Both the position numbers and the translations under genes were made by a program. Positions 1-5,048 of a DNA stretch of 5,048 nt are shown here, one piece after another (within the stretch, counting starts at the first letter, position 1; every line of letters starts with the position of its first letter). The DNA is from Proteobacteria bacterium SG_bin9 (GTDB taxonomy: Bacteria > Pseudomonadota > Alphaproteobacteria > Rhizobiales > Xanthobacteraceae). The stretch lies in assembly GCA_002083525.1 (NCBI GenBank), contig LWDM01000049.1, positions 1 through 5,048 of the forward strand, given 5' to 3'. The notes beneath the pieces were generated by a model. That model was not told the DNA's origin. It did not search any database and saw only the letters and a program-made list of their open reading frames with translations.

Positions 1-137
1 TCCTCGCCCTGGCCGAGATCGGCGGTGAAGGTCACGACCTCGCAGCCATAGGTGGTCTGCAGCCACTTCAGGATGATCGAGGTATCAAGCCCGCCCGAAT
101 AGGCGAGCACGGCTTTCTTCACTTTGGTCTGGCTCAT
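1..137 (-). CDS. argG: Argininosuccinate synthase, N-terminal part (runs off the left edge)
   Basis: ArgG joins citrulline and aspartate at the cost of ATP (giving AMP and PPi) to make argininosuccinate, the next-to-last step of arginine synthesis, in the cytoplasm. Only 45 codons plus two bases are visible. The protein starts MSQTKVKKAVLAYSGGLDTS; the AYSGGLDTS stretch at residues 12-20 is the nucleotide-binding (N-type ATP pyrophosphatase) loop of this family. It continues with ILKWL and then TADLGQGE at residues 38-45, also typical of ArgG. The ATG at 137-135 is chosen because it puts the ATP loop about 12 residues from the N-terminus, as is usual. An AGAG at 144-147 lies 6 nt upstream and could serve as a weak ribosome binding site. 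The rest of the gene lies outside the window. Identity is confident despite the truncation. Confidence 0.95.
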   Translation of the reverse strand, partial: MSQTKVKKAVLAYSGGLDTSIILKWLQTTYGCEVVTFTADLGQGE

Positions 138-154
138 GAATTTCTCTGGAGAAG

Positions 155-173
155 GTCCGGATTTCGGCCGGAC
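155..173. other. Short inverted repeat in the argG upstream region
   Basis: GTCCGG (155-160) and CCGGAC (168-173) form a 6-bp stem with a 7-nt loop. It lies between the stop of the PAP2-glycosyltransferase gene and the argG start, and overlaps the candidate -10 and start point of argG. No T-run follows it on the minus strand, so it is not a convincing intrinsic terminator. It could be an operator-like site or chance in GC-rich DNA. Confidence 0.25.
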
Positions 174-199
174 TATAGGGGGAATGACTTGCCACGCAA
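172..199 (-). promoter_or_regulatory. Candidate sigma-70-type promoter for argG
   Basis: On the minus strand a -35-like TTGCGT (194-199) and a -10-like TATAGT (172-177) are separated by 16 nt. Transcription would start near 165, giving a leader of about 28 nt before the argG ATG at 137. The -10 matches the consensus TATAAT at 5 of 6 bases; the -35 matches TTGACA at only 3 of 6. The position, in the 81-nt gap after the upstream gene's stop codon, fits. This is prediction from sequence only. Confidence 0.4.
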
Positions 200-218
200 G
201 CCACAGAAAGGTGGGTTT

Positions 219-2483
219 TCAGCGTACGCAGGGATCGAGCGGGGCCGCGTTGCCGCGGCCGCCGGTCAGCTTCCAGGCAAACAGGATGCGCGACGTCCGC
301 CGGCCCGCCGGAGCACTGATGAAGGGCAGCTCCTCGATCCGCGAGTAGTGGGTCGCCGCCCGCGTCGCAGTTTGGCACCCGGTCACATACAGCATCGGCT
401 CCGGTGCGCCCGGCGCCAGCGGCCGATCGATGTCGAACTGATGGCCGAGGCGGGGGCTCGTGCGCCACGAGTACACCGGCAAGCCGGATTTGCGGGTGTA
501 GTAGATCAGCGCTGCGGTGAAATAGCGCTGATCGGCAACGATCGCGGCGGCGCCGTTTGCCTTCGCCACCTGCGCCACCGCTTCGCTCAAGCCGCGCCAG
601 CCGATGGTGGGCGAATAGACATCGGGCTTGGCGAGATACTTGATGCTGATCCTGTCGGCGAACGCATCGGCGATTGGAAGCAGAAGCTGCATCGCCACCC
701 CGATCGCAACCGTCGCCTTGAGCCAGCGCGAGGCATCGAGACGCACCAGGATCGCGACCGCAAGGATGGTGACGGAAATCGCCGCCGGCGCGGCCCAGTT
801 GGCGTTGGCGTGATTGAAGACTCCATTGACGGCCACGATCACAATCGGCGGCAGCGCGAACGCGATCATGATCCGGTCGGCCGGCTGCGGCGCGACCGGC
901 ATCGGGCGGATCAGCGCGGCCAGGAACACGCCAAACACGATCGGCCCGAACACGCCGAACTGGCTCAGCAGGAACGTCAGCGCATTGAGCGGGTGGAAGC
1001 CGATGCCGTCACGGCCGCCGATGTTGTCGCCGGTGTGCTTCAGCGTGACGAAATCGTGGGTCGCGACCCAGACGAGGTTCGGCAGCAGGATCAGCCCGGC
1101 GATCGCGGCCGCAATCCAGAGCAGACGATGCCGCAACAAATCTCGTGCGCGCGGATCGAACCAGGCCGCGAGAAGCACGCTGAACGCGAAATAGGCCATC
1201 GCATATTTCGCCAGCATGCCGAAGCCTGCGGCCACGCCCAGCATCACCGCCCAGCGCCAGTCCCTCTCGTCGAGCAGCCGCAGATACGCGTAGAGTGCGA
1301 CAGCCCAGCAGAACAGCAGCGGCACGTCGGTCGAGATGATGCGCGAGGAGAAGATGACGCCGGTACCGAGTGCGAGACAAAGCCCCGCCCAGAACGCCGT
1401 GCGCGGGCCATAGAGCCGCAGCGCCGTCGCGTACACCACAAGCGATGTGCCGAGATAGAAGACAGGCGACGCGGCGCGGATACAGGCTTCGCCGCTGCCG
1501 CACACCTTTTGCGTGCCGGCGACGATCCAGGCCAACAGCGGCGGCTTGGAGAAATAGCCGAATGCGGGCGACTGCGCCCACGCCCAGTACTGTGCTTCAT
1601 CGAAGAAGAAATCGACGGCGGAGAGTTTCAGGCCGACGATGCGAAACGCGGTCAGGCCGATCAGCGCCGCCAGCAACCACCAGAACGCGCGCGGCAAGCC
1701 CGTGTCGTGCGGTCGCGCAAAATCATCCGACGCGCGAGTCCACAGATTGGCAAACCATGCGCGGCTGGCGAGAAGTTTCTCTGTCAGCCAGCGGTCGATG
1801 TTCTGGTCGGAAAAGCGCGTCGCGCCCCAGCGGAACAAGAGGCCGTGCGTCAGCCAGATCACCAGAAATGCGACGATGCCCGCGACGATGACGTCGCTGA
1901 GATAGTGACCGCCGAAAGACATGCGCAGCACACCGGTCGCCACGCCGAACACGGTCGCAGCCGCATAGGCGACCGGACGCAGCGTGACCGGCGCGAGCGA
2001 TGCCGGTGCGTAAGTCCAGAACGCGGTCGCAGCCTCGCCGGAGAAGAACGAACAGTTGCGCGGACAGGCGCCGCTCGAATCGTGCCAGGGCTTGAAGTCC
2101 CACTTGCCGTTGAACTCGGCGGTCGCCGCGGGGCGCGGGCGGCCCCAGTGCTGCTTAAACAGCGCGTTGGTCAGAATGCCCGCCGACACGGTGATGGTGA
2201 AGACGATGAACACGGCCTTGCGGCCCGACATCATCAACGGCTTGCGCGGCCAGATCAGTTTCGCGAGCAGCGCGATAATCGCCGGCGCCGCGAACAGCCA
2301 GGCAACCACCATCGCCGAGTGGCGCAGAAAGATCAGCGTTCCGTTGAACGAGGCCGGGAATGTCTTTGTGACGGGATCATAAAACAGGCGCGCCGCAACC
2401 AGATCGAGCTGCGGGAACAGCGCATAGACAATGACGAAAAGTGCCGTCACACCAAGCGCAATGTAAAGTCCGGTCCGGTTCAT
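219..2483 (-). CDS. PAP2-family lipid phosphatase fused to an ArnT-like GT-C glycosyltransferase
   Basis: This is a 754-residue inner-membrane protein with two enzyme domains. Residues about 5-215 are a PAP2 phosphatase: K110-x6-R117-P118, then SGEA at 148-151 where most members have PSGH, then R187-x5-H193-x3-D197 with the presumed nucleophile His. After a polar linker (about 220-262), residues about 265-610 form a multi-helix GT-C domain like ArnT/PMT_2. It has an acidic DEAQYW in the first periplasmic loop (D295, E296), FSKPP at 311-315 and STD at 384-386. Residues about 611-754 look like a soluble periplasmic tail. By family, the first half removes a phosphate from a lipid and the second moves a sugar from a polyprenyl-phosphate carrier to an acceptor such as lipid A. 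The substrates are inferred, not visible. I chose the ATG at 2483, just before the first membrane helix (residues about 6-24). An in-frame GTG at 2534 would add 17 residues encoded by a repeat. No good ribosome binding site precedes the ATG. Confidence 0.9.
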   Translation of the reverse strand: MNRTGLYIALGVTALFVIVYALFPQLDLVAARLFYDPVTKTFPASFNGTLIFLRHSAMVVAWLFAAPAIIALLAKLIWPRKPLMMSGRKAVFIVFTITVSAGILTNALFKQHWGRPRPAATAEFNGKWDFKPWHDSSGACPRNCSFFSGEAATAFWTYAPASLAPVTLRPVAYAAATVFGVATGVLRMSFGGHYLSDVIVAGIVAFLVIWLTHGLLFRWGATRFSDQNIDRWLTEKLLASRAWFANLWTRASDDFARPHDTGLPRAFWWLLAALIGLTAFRIVGLKLSAVDFFFDEAQYWAWAQSPAFGYFSKPPLLAWIVAGTQKVCGSGEACIRAASPVFYLGTSLVVYATALRLYGPRTAFWAGLCLALGTGVIFSSRIISTDVPLLFCWAVALYAYLRLLDERDWRWAVMLGVAAGFGMLAKYAMAYFAFSVLLAAWFDPRARDLLRHRLLWIAAAIAGLILLPNLVWVATHDFVTLKHTGDNIGGRDGIGFHPLNALTFLLSQFGVFGPIVFGVFLAALIRPMPVAPQPADRIMIAFALPPIVIVAVNGVFNHANANWAAPAAISVTILAVAILVRLDASRWLKATVAIGVAMQLLLPIADAFADRISIKYLAKPDVYSPTIGWRGLSEAVAQVAKANGAAAIVADQRYFTAALIYYTRKSGLPVYSWRTSPRLGHQFDIDRPLAPGAPEPMLYVTGCQTATRAATHYSRIEELPFISAPAGRRTSRILFAWKLTGGRGNAAPLDPCVR

Positions 2484-2493
2484 GGGCGGACGG

Positions 2494-2570
2494 TCTAGTG
2501 TCCCGATTCCGAAGTTCGCATCACTTTGCGGCACTCACATTTGCGAACTTCGGAATCGAAGGACACTAGA
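2494..2570. repeat. Bulged palindromic repeat, copy 1 (REP/MITE-like)
   Basis: Outer arms TCTAGTGTCC (2494-2503) and GGACACTAGA (2561-2570) pair perfectly over 10 bp. Inner arms CGATTCCGAAGTTCGCA (2504-2520) and its exact complement (2542-2558) pair over 17 bp. The two stems are separated only by an unpaired AA at 2559-2560. The loop is 2521-2541 and contains GCGGCACT at 2528-2535. No transposase or coding content is present. As I recall, similar sequences are dispersed in Bradyrhizobium genomes, but I could not search. The proximal end is 10 nt from the start codon of the PAP2-glycosyltransferase gene. It could form a cruciform in DNA or a strong hairpin in RNA. Confidence 0.9.
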
Positions 2571-2582
2571 AGACATTATCAA

Positions 2583-2662
2583 GCTAATGTGGCTTTGGTT
2601 CAGAAGTCCGCTCTGAGAGCGCGCGGCACTGCCGATACGGACTTCTGAACTGCCACATTAGC
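2583..2662. repeat. Bulged palindromic repeat, copy 2 (diverged relative of copy 1)
   Basis: Outer arms GCTAATGTGGC (2583-2593) and GCCACATTAGC (2652-2662) pair over 11 bp. Inner arms GTTCAGAAGTCCG (2598-2610) and CGGACTTCTGAAC (2638-2650) pair over 13 bp. Between the stems is an internal loop of TTTG (2594-2597) opposite T2651. The 27-nt apical loop contains GCGGCACT (2623-2630), the same 8-nt word as in the loop of the neighbouring repeat. It can fold two mini-hairpins, 2611-2619 (CTC/GAG) and 2624-2634 (CGGC/GCCG). Layout, end sequence CTA(A/G)TGT and inner-stem sequence match the first repeat, which ends 12 nt away. Confidence 0.88.
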
Positions 2663-2712
2663 CGAGCAGCCGGACTAAGGAAAGATGGCCGTTGGCCGCC
2701 GCGCCGGATTCC

Positions 2713-3165
2713 CTATCGCGGCTGAGACGGCGGCGTTTCCCGCCAGCGCCCGGCGTTGCGGCCCGCGATCATCCAGTAGACGAGGCCGGCGATGACCCCC
2801 GCACCGGACATCACCTCAAGCTCGCGCCGGATGAGCCCGTTGAACGACATCGTCGCCGCATCGAAATTCGCCATGCCGAGGTAACAAACCGCACCGACCA
2901 CGGCACCGCATACCGCATAAAACAGCACCGAACGGATCGAGAAGCCTTCGGTGATCACCGCGGCCACCAGCGCCGGCAGCAGCGCGAAGCCGCTGACGAA
3001 GACGAAGCCGATGGTGGTGATGATCGCGAACGTGCCGTCGTCGAGGCCGAGCCGCACGTCGCTCCATTCGGGAAAGATCACCGCCATGACGATGATCGCA
3101 CCCGCAGCGAAGCACGCGGCGCAGAACGCGACGAAGATGACGATGATGCGTCCGAGAAGGGCCAT
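2713..3165 (-). CDS. Small four-helix membrane protein of unknown function
   Basis: This is a 150-residue hydrophobic protein that I do not recognise as a named family. Likely membrane segments lie at residues about 6-31, 46-71, 79-98 and 117-134, joined by short loops. The loop 32-44 carries several acidic residues (EWSD, LDD), and the loop 99-116 ends with a basic-acidic patch (IRRELE). The C-terminus is a short polar tail rich in Arg and Pro. I see no catalytic motif and no cleaved signal peptide. The ATG at 3165 begins just before the first helix; only a weak GAAG lies upstream. It starts 32 nt after the rlmN stop with no terminator between them, so the two are probably co-transcribed. 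The coding call rests on the membrane pattern, ORF length and placement. Confidence 0.82.
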   Translation of the reverse strand: MALLGRIIVIFVAFCAACFAAGAIIVMAVIFPEWSDVRLGLDDGTFAIITTIGFVFVSGFALLPALVAAVITEGFSIRSVLFYAVCGAVVGAVCYLGMANFDAATMSFNGLIRRELEVMSGAGVIAGLVYWMIAGRNAGRWRETPPSQPR

Positions 3166-3197
3166 GGCTACACTTCAGAGCCGCGAACGACGCCGCC

Positions 3198-4415
3198 TCA
3201 ATCCGTCATCGCCATGGCGCGCAGCGCCTGCCGCTCGCGTACCGAGAGCTTCTCGGTGTCCGACTTGAGCTGGCCGCAAGCAGCGAGAATGTCGCGGCCG
3301 CGCGGCGTGCGCACCGGCGACGAGTAGCCGGCATTGAAGATGTACTCGGAAAACTTCTCGATCTGGTCCCAGTCCGAGCACTCGTACTTCGAGCCCGGCC
3401 ACGGATTGAACGGAATCAGATTGATCTTCGCCGGAATGCCCTTGAGCAGCTTCACCAAGAGCTTTGCGTCGTCCATCGAATCGTTGATGCCCTTCAGCAT
3501 CACGTATTCGAAGGTGATACGCCGCGAATTCGAGACGCCGGGATAGTTGCGGCAAGCGTCCAGCAGCTCCTTGATCGGATACTTGCGATTGAGCGGTACA
3601 AGTTCGTTGCGTAGATCGTCACGCACGGCATGCAGCGAGATCGCAAGCATCACGCCGATCTCGTCGCCGGTGCGGAAGATGTTCGGCACGACACCGGACG
3701 TCGACAGCGTGATGCGGCGCTTCGAGATACCGATGCCTTCGCCGTCCGAGACGATATGCAGCGCGTCGCGCACCGCATCGAAATTGTAGAGCGGCTCGCC
3801 CATGCCCATCATCACGACGTTGGTGACGAGGCGATTGCCCAGCGGGGTCTCGCGATCGGCCCAGTCCTTCAGGCGATCGCGCGCGACCATCACCTGACCG
3901 ACGATCTCGCCGGGCGTGAGGTTGCGCACGAGGCGCTGGGTGCCGGTGTGGCAGAACGAACAGTTCAGCGTGCAACCGACCTGCGAGGAGACACAGAGTG
4001 TGCCGCGATCAGTTTCGGGAATGTAGACGCACTCGACCTCGTGCGCGCGCTGGCCTTCGACGCCGCTCGGAAGGCGCAGCAGCCACTTGCGCGTACCGTC
4101 GTTCGAGATCTGCTCGGCAACGACTTCCGGGCGATCGACGGTGTAGTGCGCGTTCAGCTGCGCGCGCATGTCCTTCGCGATGTTGGTCATCGCATCGAAA
4201 TTCTCGGCGCCGCGCACGTACATCCAGTGCCACAGCTGCTGCGCGCGCATCTTGCGCTGCTTCTCCGGCACGCCGATCTCGCCGAGACGATCCGACAGTT
4301 CCGCGCGCGACAGGCCGACCAGCGAGGGCTTCGCCGGCGGCACATAGCTCTCCAGCGGGACCTTCTCGACGAGCCCCGCGACAGCCGCGGCTTGCGCTGG
4401 TGAAGCGCCAGTCAT
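3198..4415 (-). CDS. rlmN: Dual-specificity 23S rRNA / tRNA adenine-C2 methyltransferase RlmN
   Basis: RlmN is a cytoplasmic radical-SAM enzyme that methylates C2 of A2503 in 23S rRNA and A37 in some tRNAs, supporting translational accuracy. The 405-residue protein is close to family length (E. coli about 384), with a modest N-terminal extension. The radical-SAM cluster cysteines form C-x3-C-x2-C at C148, C152 and C155. The upstream conserved cysteine is C141, in CVSSQVGC. The methyl-carrying cysteine is C380, in AACGQL. The SAM-binding segment MMGMGEPLYN is at 202-211. All key residues are present, so it should be active. The N-terminal helical RNA-binding region is at about 30-100 (for example QQLWHWMY). 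The ATG at 4415 was chosen as the first in-frame start; it overlaps a two-codon mini-ORF (4412-4420). The 82-nt gap to the IalB gene could hold a promoter, but none is clear. Confidence 0.97.
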   Translation of the reverse strand: MTGASPAQAAAVAGLVEKVPLESYVPPAKPSLVGLSRAELSDRLGEIGVPEKQRKMRAQQLWHWMYVRGAENFDAMTNIAKDMRAQLNAHYTVDRPEVVAEQISNDGTRKWLLRLPSGVEGQRAHEVECVYIPETDRGTLCVSSQVGCTLNCSFCHTGTQRLVRNLTPGEIVGQVMVARDRLKDWADRETPLGNRLVTNVVMMGMGEPLYNFDAVRDALHIVSDGEGIGISKRRITLSTSGVVPNIFRTGDEIGVMLAISLHAVRDDLRNELVPLNRKYPIKELLDACRNYPGVSNSRRITFEYVMLKGINDSMDDAKLLVKLLKGIPAKINLIPFNPWPGSKYECSDWDQIEKFSEYIFNAGYSSPVRTPRGRDILAACGQLKSDTEKLSVRERQALRAMAMTD

Positions 4416-4420
4416 CTCAT
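4412..4420 (-). other. Two-codon mini-ORF overlapping the rlmN start
   Basis: On the minus strand the sequence ATGAGATGA encodes Met-Arg-stop. Its TGA (4414-4412) overlaps the rlmN ATG (4415-4413) in an ATGA arrangement. A GGA lies 3 nt upstream of the first ATG. It could give start-stop coupling for rlmN translation, or be chance; nothing else supports a function. Confidence 0.2.
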
Positions 4421-4498
4421 GATTCCAATAGGTTGCACGGACAGAGGTTAACGACCGCGCGCATCGCCGGCCGGTCCGCTCTCACATAGTCGCTTATA

Positions 4499-5048
4499 CT
4501 ACTTGCGGCAATCCTGCGCGATACGGTCCAGCGCCTGGGCGAGACCCTTCAGCGAGAACACGTCAGTCGTCTGGGTGCCCTTGGCCGAGACGCCCTTGAT
4601 GGTGACATCCGATCCCTTGCGCAGGGCATCGACCATCGCGTCTTCCTCGGCCGCGTTCTTGATCCAGAGCCCGTCGCCCTGGGTATACATGGCATACTTG
4701 GCGCTGCCGATCTCGAGCGCGCCCTCCGATCCTGGCTTCAGCGTGTAGCCGATCATGATCGAGACCTCGTTGAAGACCTTCTCGCCAGGCCGCGACGAGA
4801 CGAACGCGTAAGCCGGATCGCGCGGCCGGTTCGGCGGATTGGTTTTCTGCGACGACGGTTTGGCGAGCGCAAAGCAGACCTTCTTGCCGCCGGGCGAGGC
4901 CGTGTACGCACCCCACGTGCCGAACTGTCCGACCAGCGCCGGTTCGGCACTGCTGGCTGCAGGCTTCGCCTCCTGCTTGGCGGGTGCGCCCTTTTGCTTG
5001 GCAGCATTCTGCTTGGCGGGCGGCGCCGGTGTCGACTTGCTCGACTTC
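4499..5048 (-). CDS. Invasion-associated locus B (IalB) family exported protein, C-terminal part
   Basis: The frame stays open from the TAG at 4499-4501 to the right edge, giving 182 complete codons; the N-terminus and any signal peptide lie outside. The first 37 visible residues are a low-complexity linker rich in Ala, Lys, Pro and Gln. A folded domain follows, beginning LVGQFGTWGAYTA, with CFALAKPSS, then RDPAYAFVSSRP, NEVSIMIGY, YTQGDGLWIKNAAEE and SAKGTQTTDVFSLKGLAQAL, and ending DCRK. These are hallmarks of the IalB family, named after a Bartonella protein linked to erythrocyte entry. In free-living alphaproteobacteria its role is unclear, and it is thought to be periplasmic or surface-linked. 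Two cysteines, one near the start of the domain (KVCF) and one at the very end (DCRK), could form a disulfide. An internal ATG at 4756 is not the start: similarity to the family continues well upstream of it. Confidence 0.88.
   Translation of the reverse strand, partial: KSSKSTPAPPAKQNAAKQKGAPAKQEAKPAASSAEPALVGQFGTWGAYTASPGGKKVCFALAKPSSQKTNPPNRPRDPAYAFVSSRPGEKVFNEVSIMIGYTLKPGSEGALEIGSAKYAMYTQGDGLWIKNAAEEDAMVDALRKGSDVTIKGVSAKGTQTTDVFSLKGLAQALDRIAQDCRK
4974..5020 (-). repeat. Short direct repeats encoding an AKQ-rich linker
   Basis: The word TGCTTGGC occurs three times, at 4974-4981, 4995-5002 and 5010-5017, and is extended to TGCTTGGCGGG in the first and last copies. The offsets are 21 and 15 nt, both multiples of three, so each copy encodes AKQ (PAKQ in two) in the IalB-family gene. 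It is a small in-frame expansion within the flexible linker ahead of the folded domain, and such tracts commonly vary in length. Confidence 0.6.

Noticed and set aside
189..2498. 769-codon open frame on the plus strand
   Set aside because: It lies exactly opposite the PAP2-glycosyltransferase gene. Its translation is Arg/Asp/His/Gln-rich without any recognisable domain, while the minus-strand frame has clear motifs and membrane helices. It is an antisense artefact of GC-rich codon use; its stop falls in the TAG of the first palindrome.
2484..2534. GTG at 2534 as the true start of the PAP2-glycosyltransferase gene
   Set aside because: The extra 17 residues come entirely from the palindrome and its flank, and the ATG at 2483 directly precedes the first membrane helix. 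Kept as a possibility in the findings but not used for the coordinates.
2494..2662. CRISPR array or insertion sequence at the paired repeats
   Set aside because: There are only two units, they are palindromic rather than direct repeats with unique spacers, and no transposase or cas gene is present.
2687..2697. GGCC-GTT-GGCC as a terminator after the four-helix protein gene
   Set aside because: The stem is only 4 bp and the following minus-strand sequence is ATCTTTCCTT, not a clean T-run. Too weak to annotate.
3630..4403. 257-codon open frame on the plus strand
   Set aside because: It is antisense to rlmN, whose catalytic residues are all in the minus-strand frame, and it has an Arg/Asp/His-rich shadow composition.
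4416..4498. Promoter or terminator between the IalB-family gene and rlmN
   Set aside because: I found no -35/-10 pair with good spacing. The possible GACCG/CGGTC stem has a 14-nt loop and no T-run. Regulation here cannot be read from sequence alone.
4499..4756. Separate 85-residue gene starting at the ATG at 4756
   Set aside because: The same frame continues without a stop to the window edge, and the upstream part matches the IalB family (CFALAKPSS, RDPAYAFVSSRP), so this ATG is an internal Met.

Overview
The window looks like chromosomal DNA of an alphaproteobacterium in the Bradyrhizobium / Rhodopseudomonas / Afipia group (Nitrobacteraceae). The grounds are high GC, rhizobial-type protein sequences, an invasion-associated-locus-B (IalB) protein beside rlmN, and bulged palindromic repeats of a kind I associate with Bradyrhizobium. 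This assignment comes from recognition, not from a search. All five supported genes lie on the minus strand, so they read from right to left.

Reading with transcription: (1) 4499-5048 holds the C-terminal part of an IalB-family exported protein, whose N-terminus is off the window. (2) 3198-4415 is complete rlmN, the radical-SAM methyltransferase for 23S rRNA A2503 and tRNA A37. (3) 2713-3165 is a 150-residue four-helix membrane protein of unknown function, 32 nt after rlmN and probably co-transcribed with it. (4) 2484-2712 is non-coding and dominated by two adjacent imperfect palindromes, 2494-2570 and 2583-2662. (5) 219-2483 encodes a 754-residue membrane protein that joins a PAP2-type lipid phosphatase to a GT-C (ArnT / GT39-GT83 type) glycosyltransferase. 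(6) 138-218 is a short gap with a plausible argG promoter. (7) 1-137 is the first 45 codons of argG, argininosuccinate synthase.

The genes are mostly housekeeping (arginine synthesis, ribosome methylation) plus envelope functions (IalB, the small membrane protein and the PAP2-glycosyltransferase). Two things deserve attention. The first is the PAP2-glycosyltransferase fusion, which would couple removal of a lipid phosphate to transfer of a sugar from a lipid carrier on the periplasmic face. The second is the pair of palindromes: they share end sequence, inner-stem sequence and an 8-nt loop word, and where their aligned stems differ the partner bases change to match. They look like two diverged members of one structured repeat family, lodged 10 nt upstream of the fusion gene's start codon. 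I see no CRISPR array, tRNA, transposase or phage gene. No gene-free stretch exceeds 300 nt.
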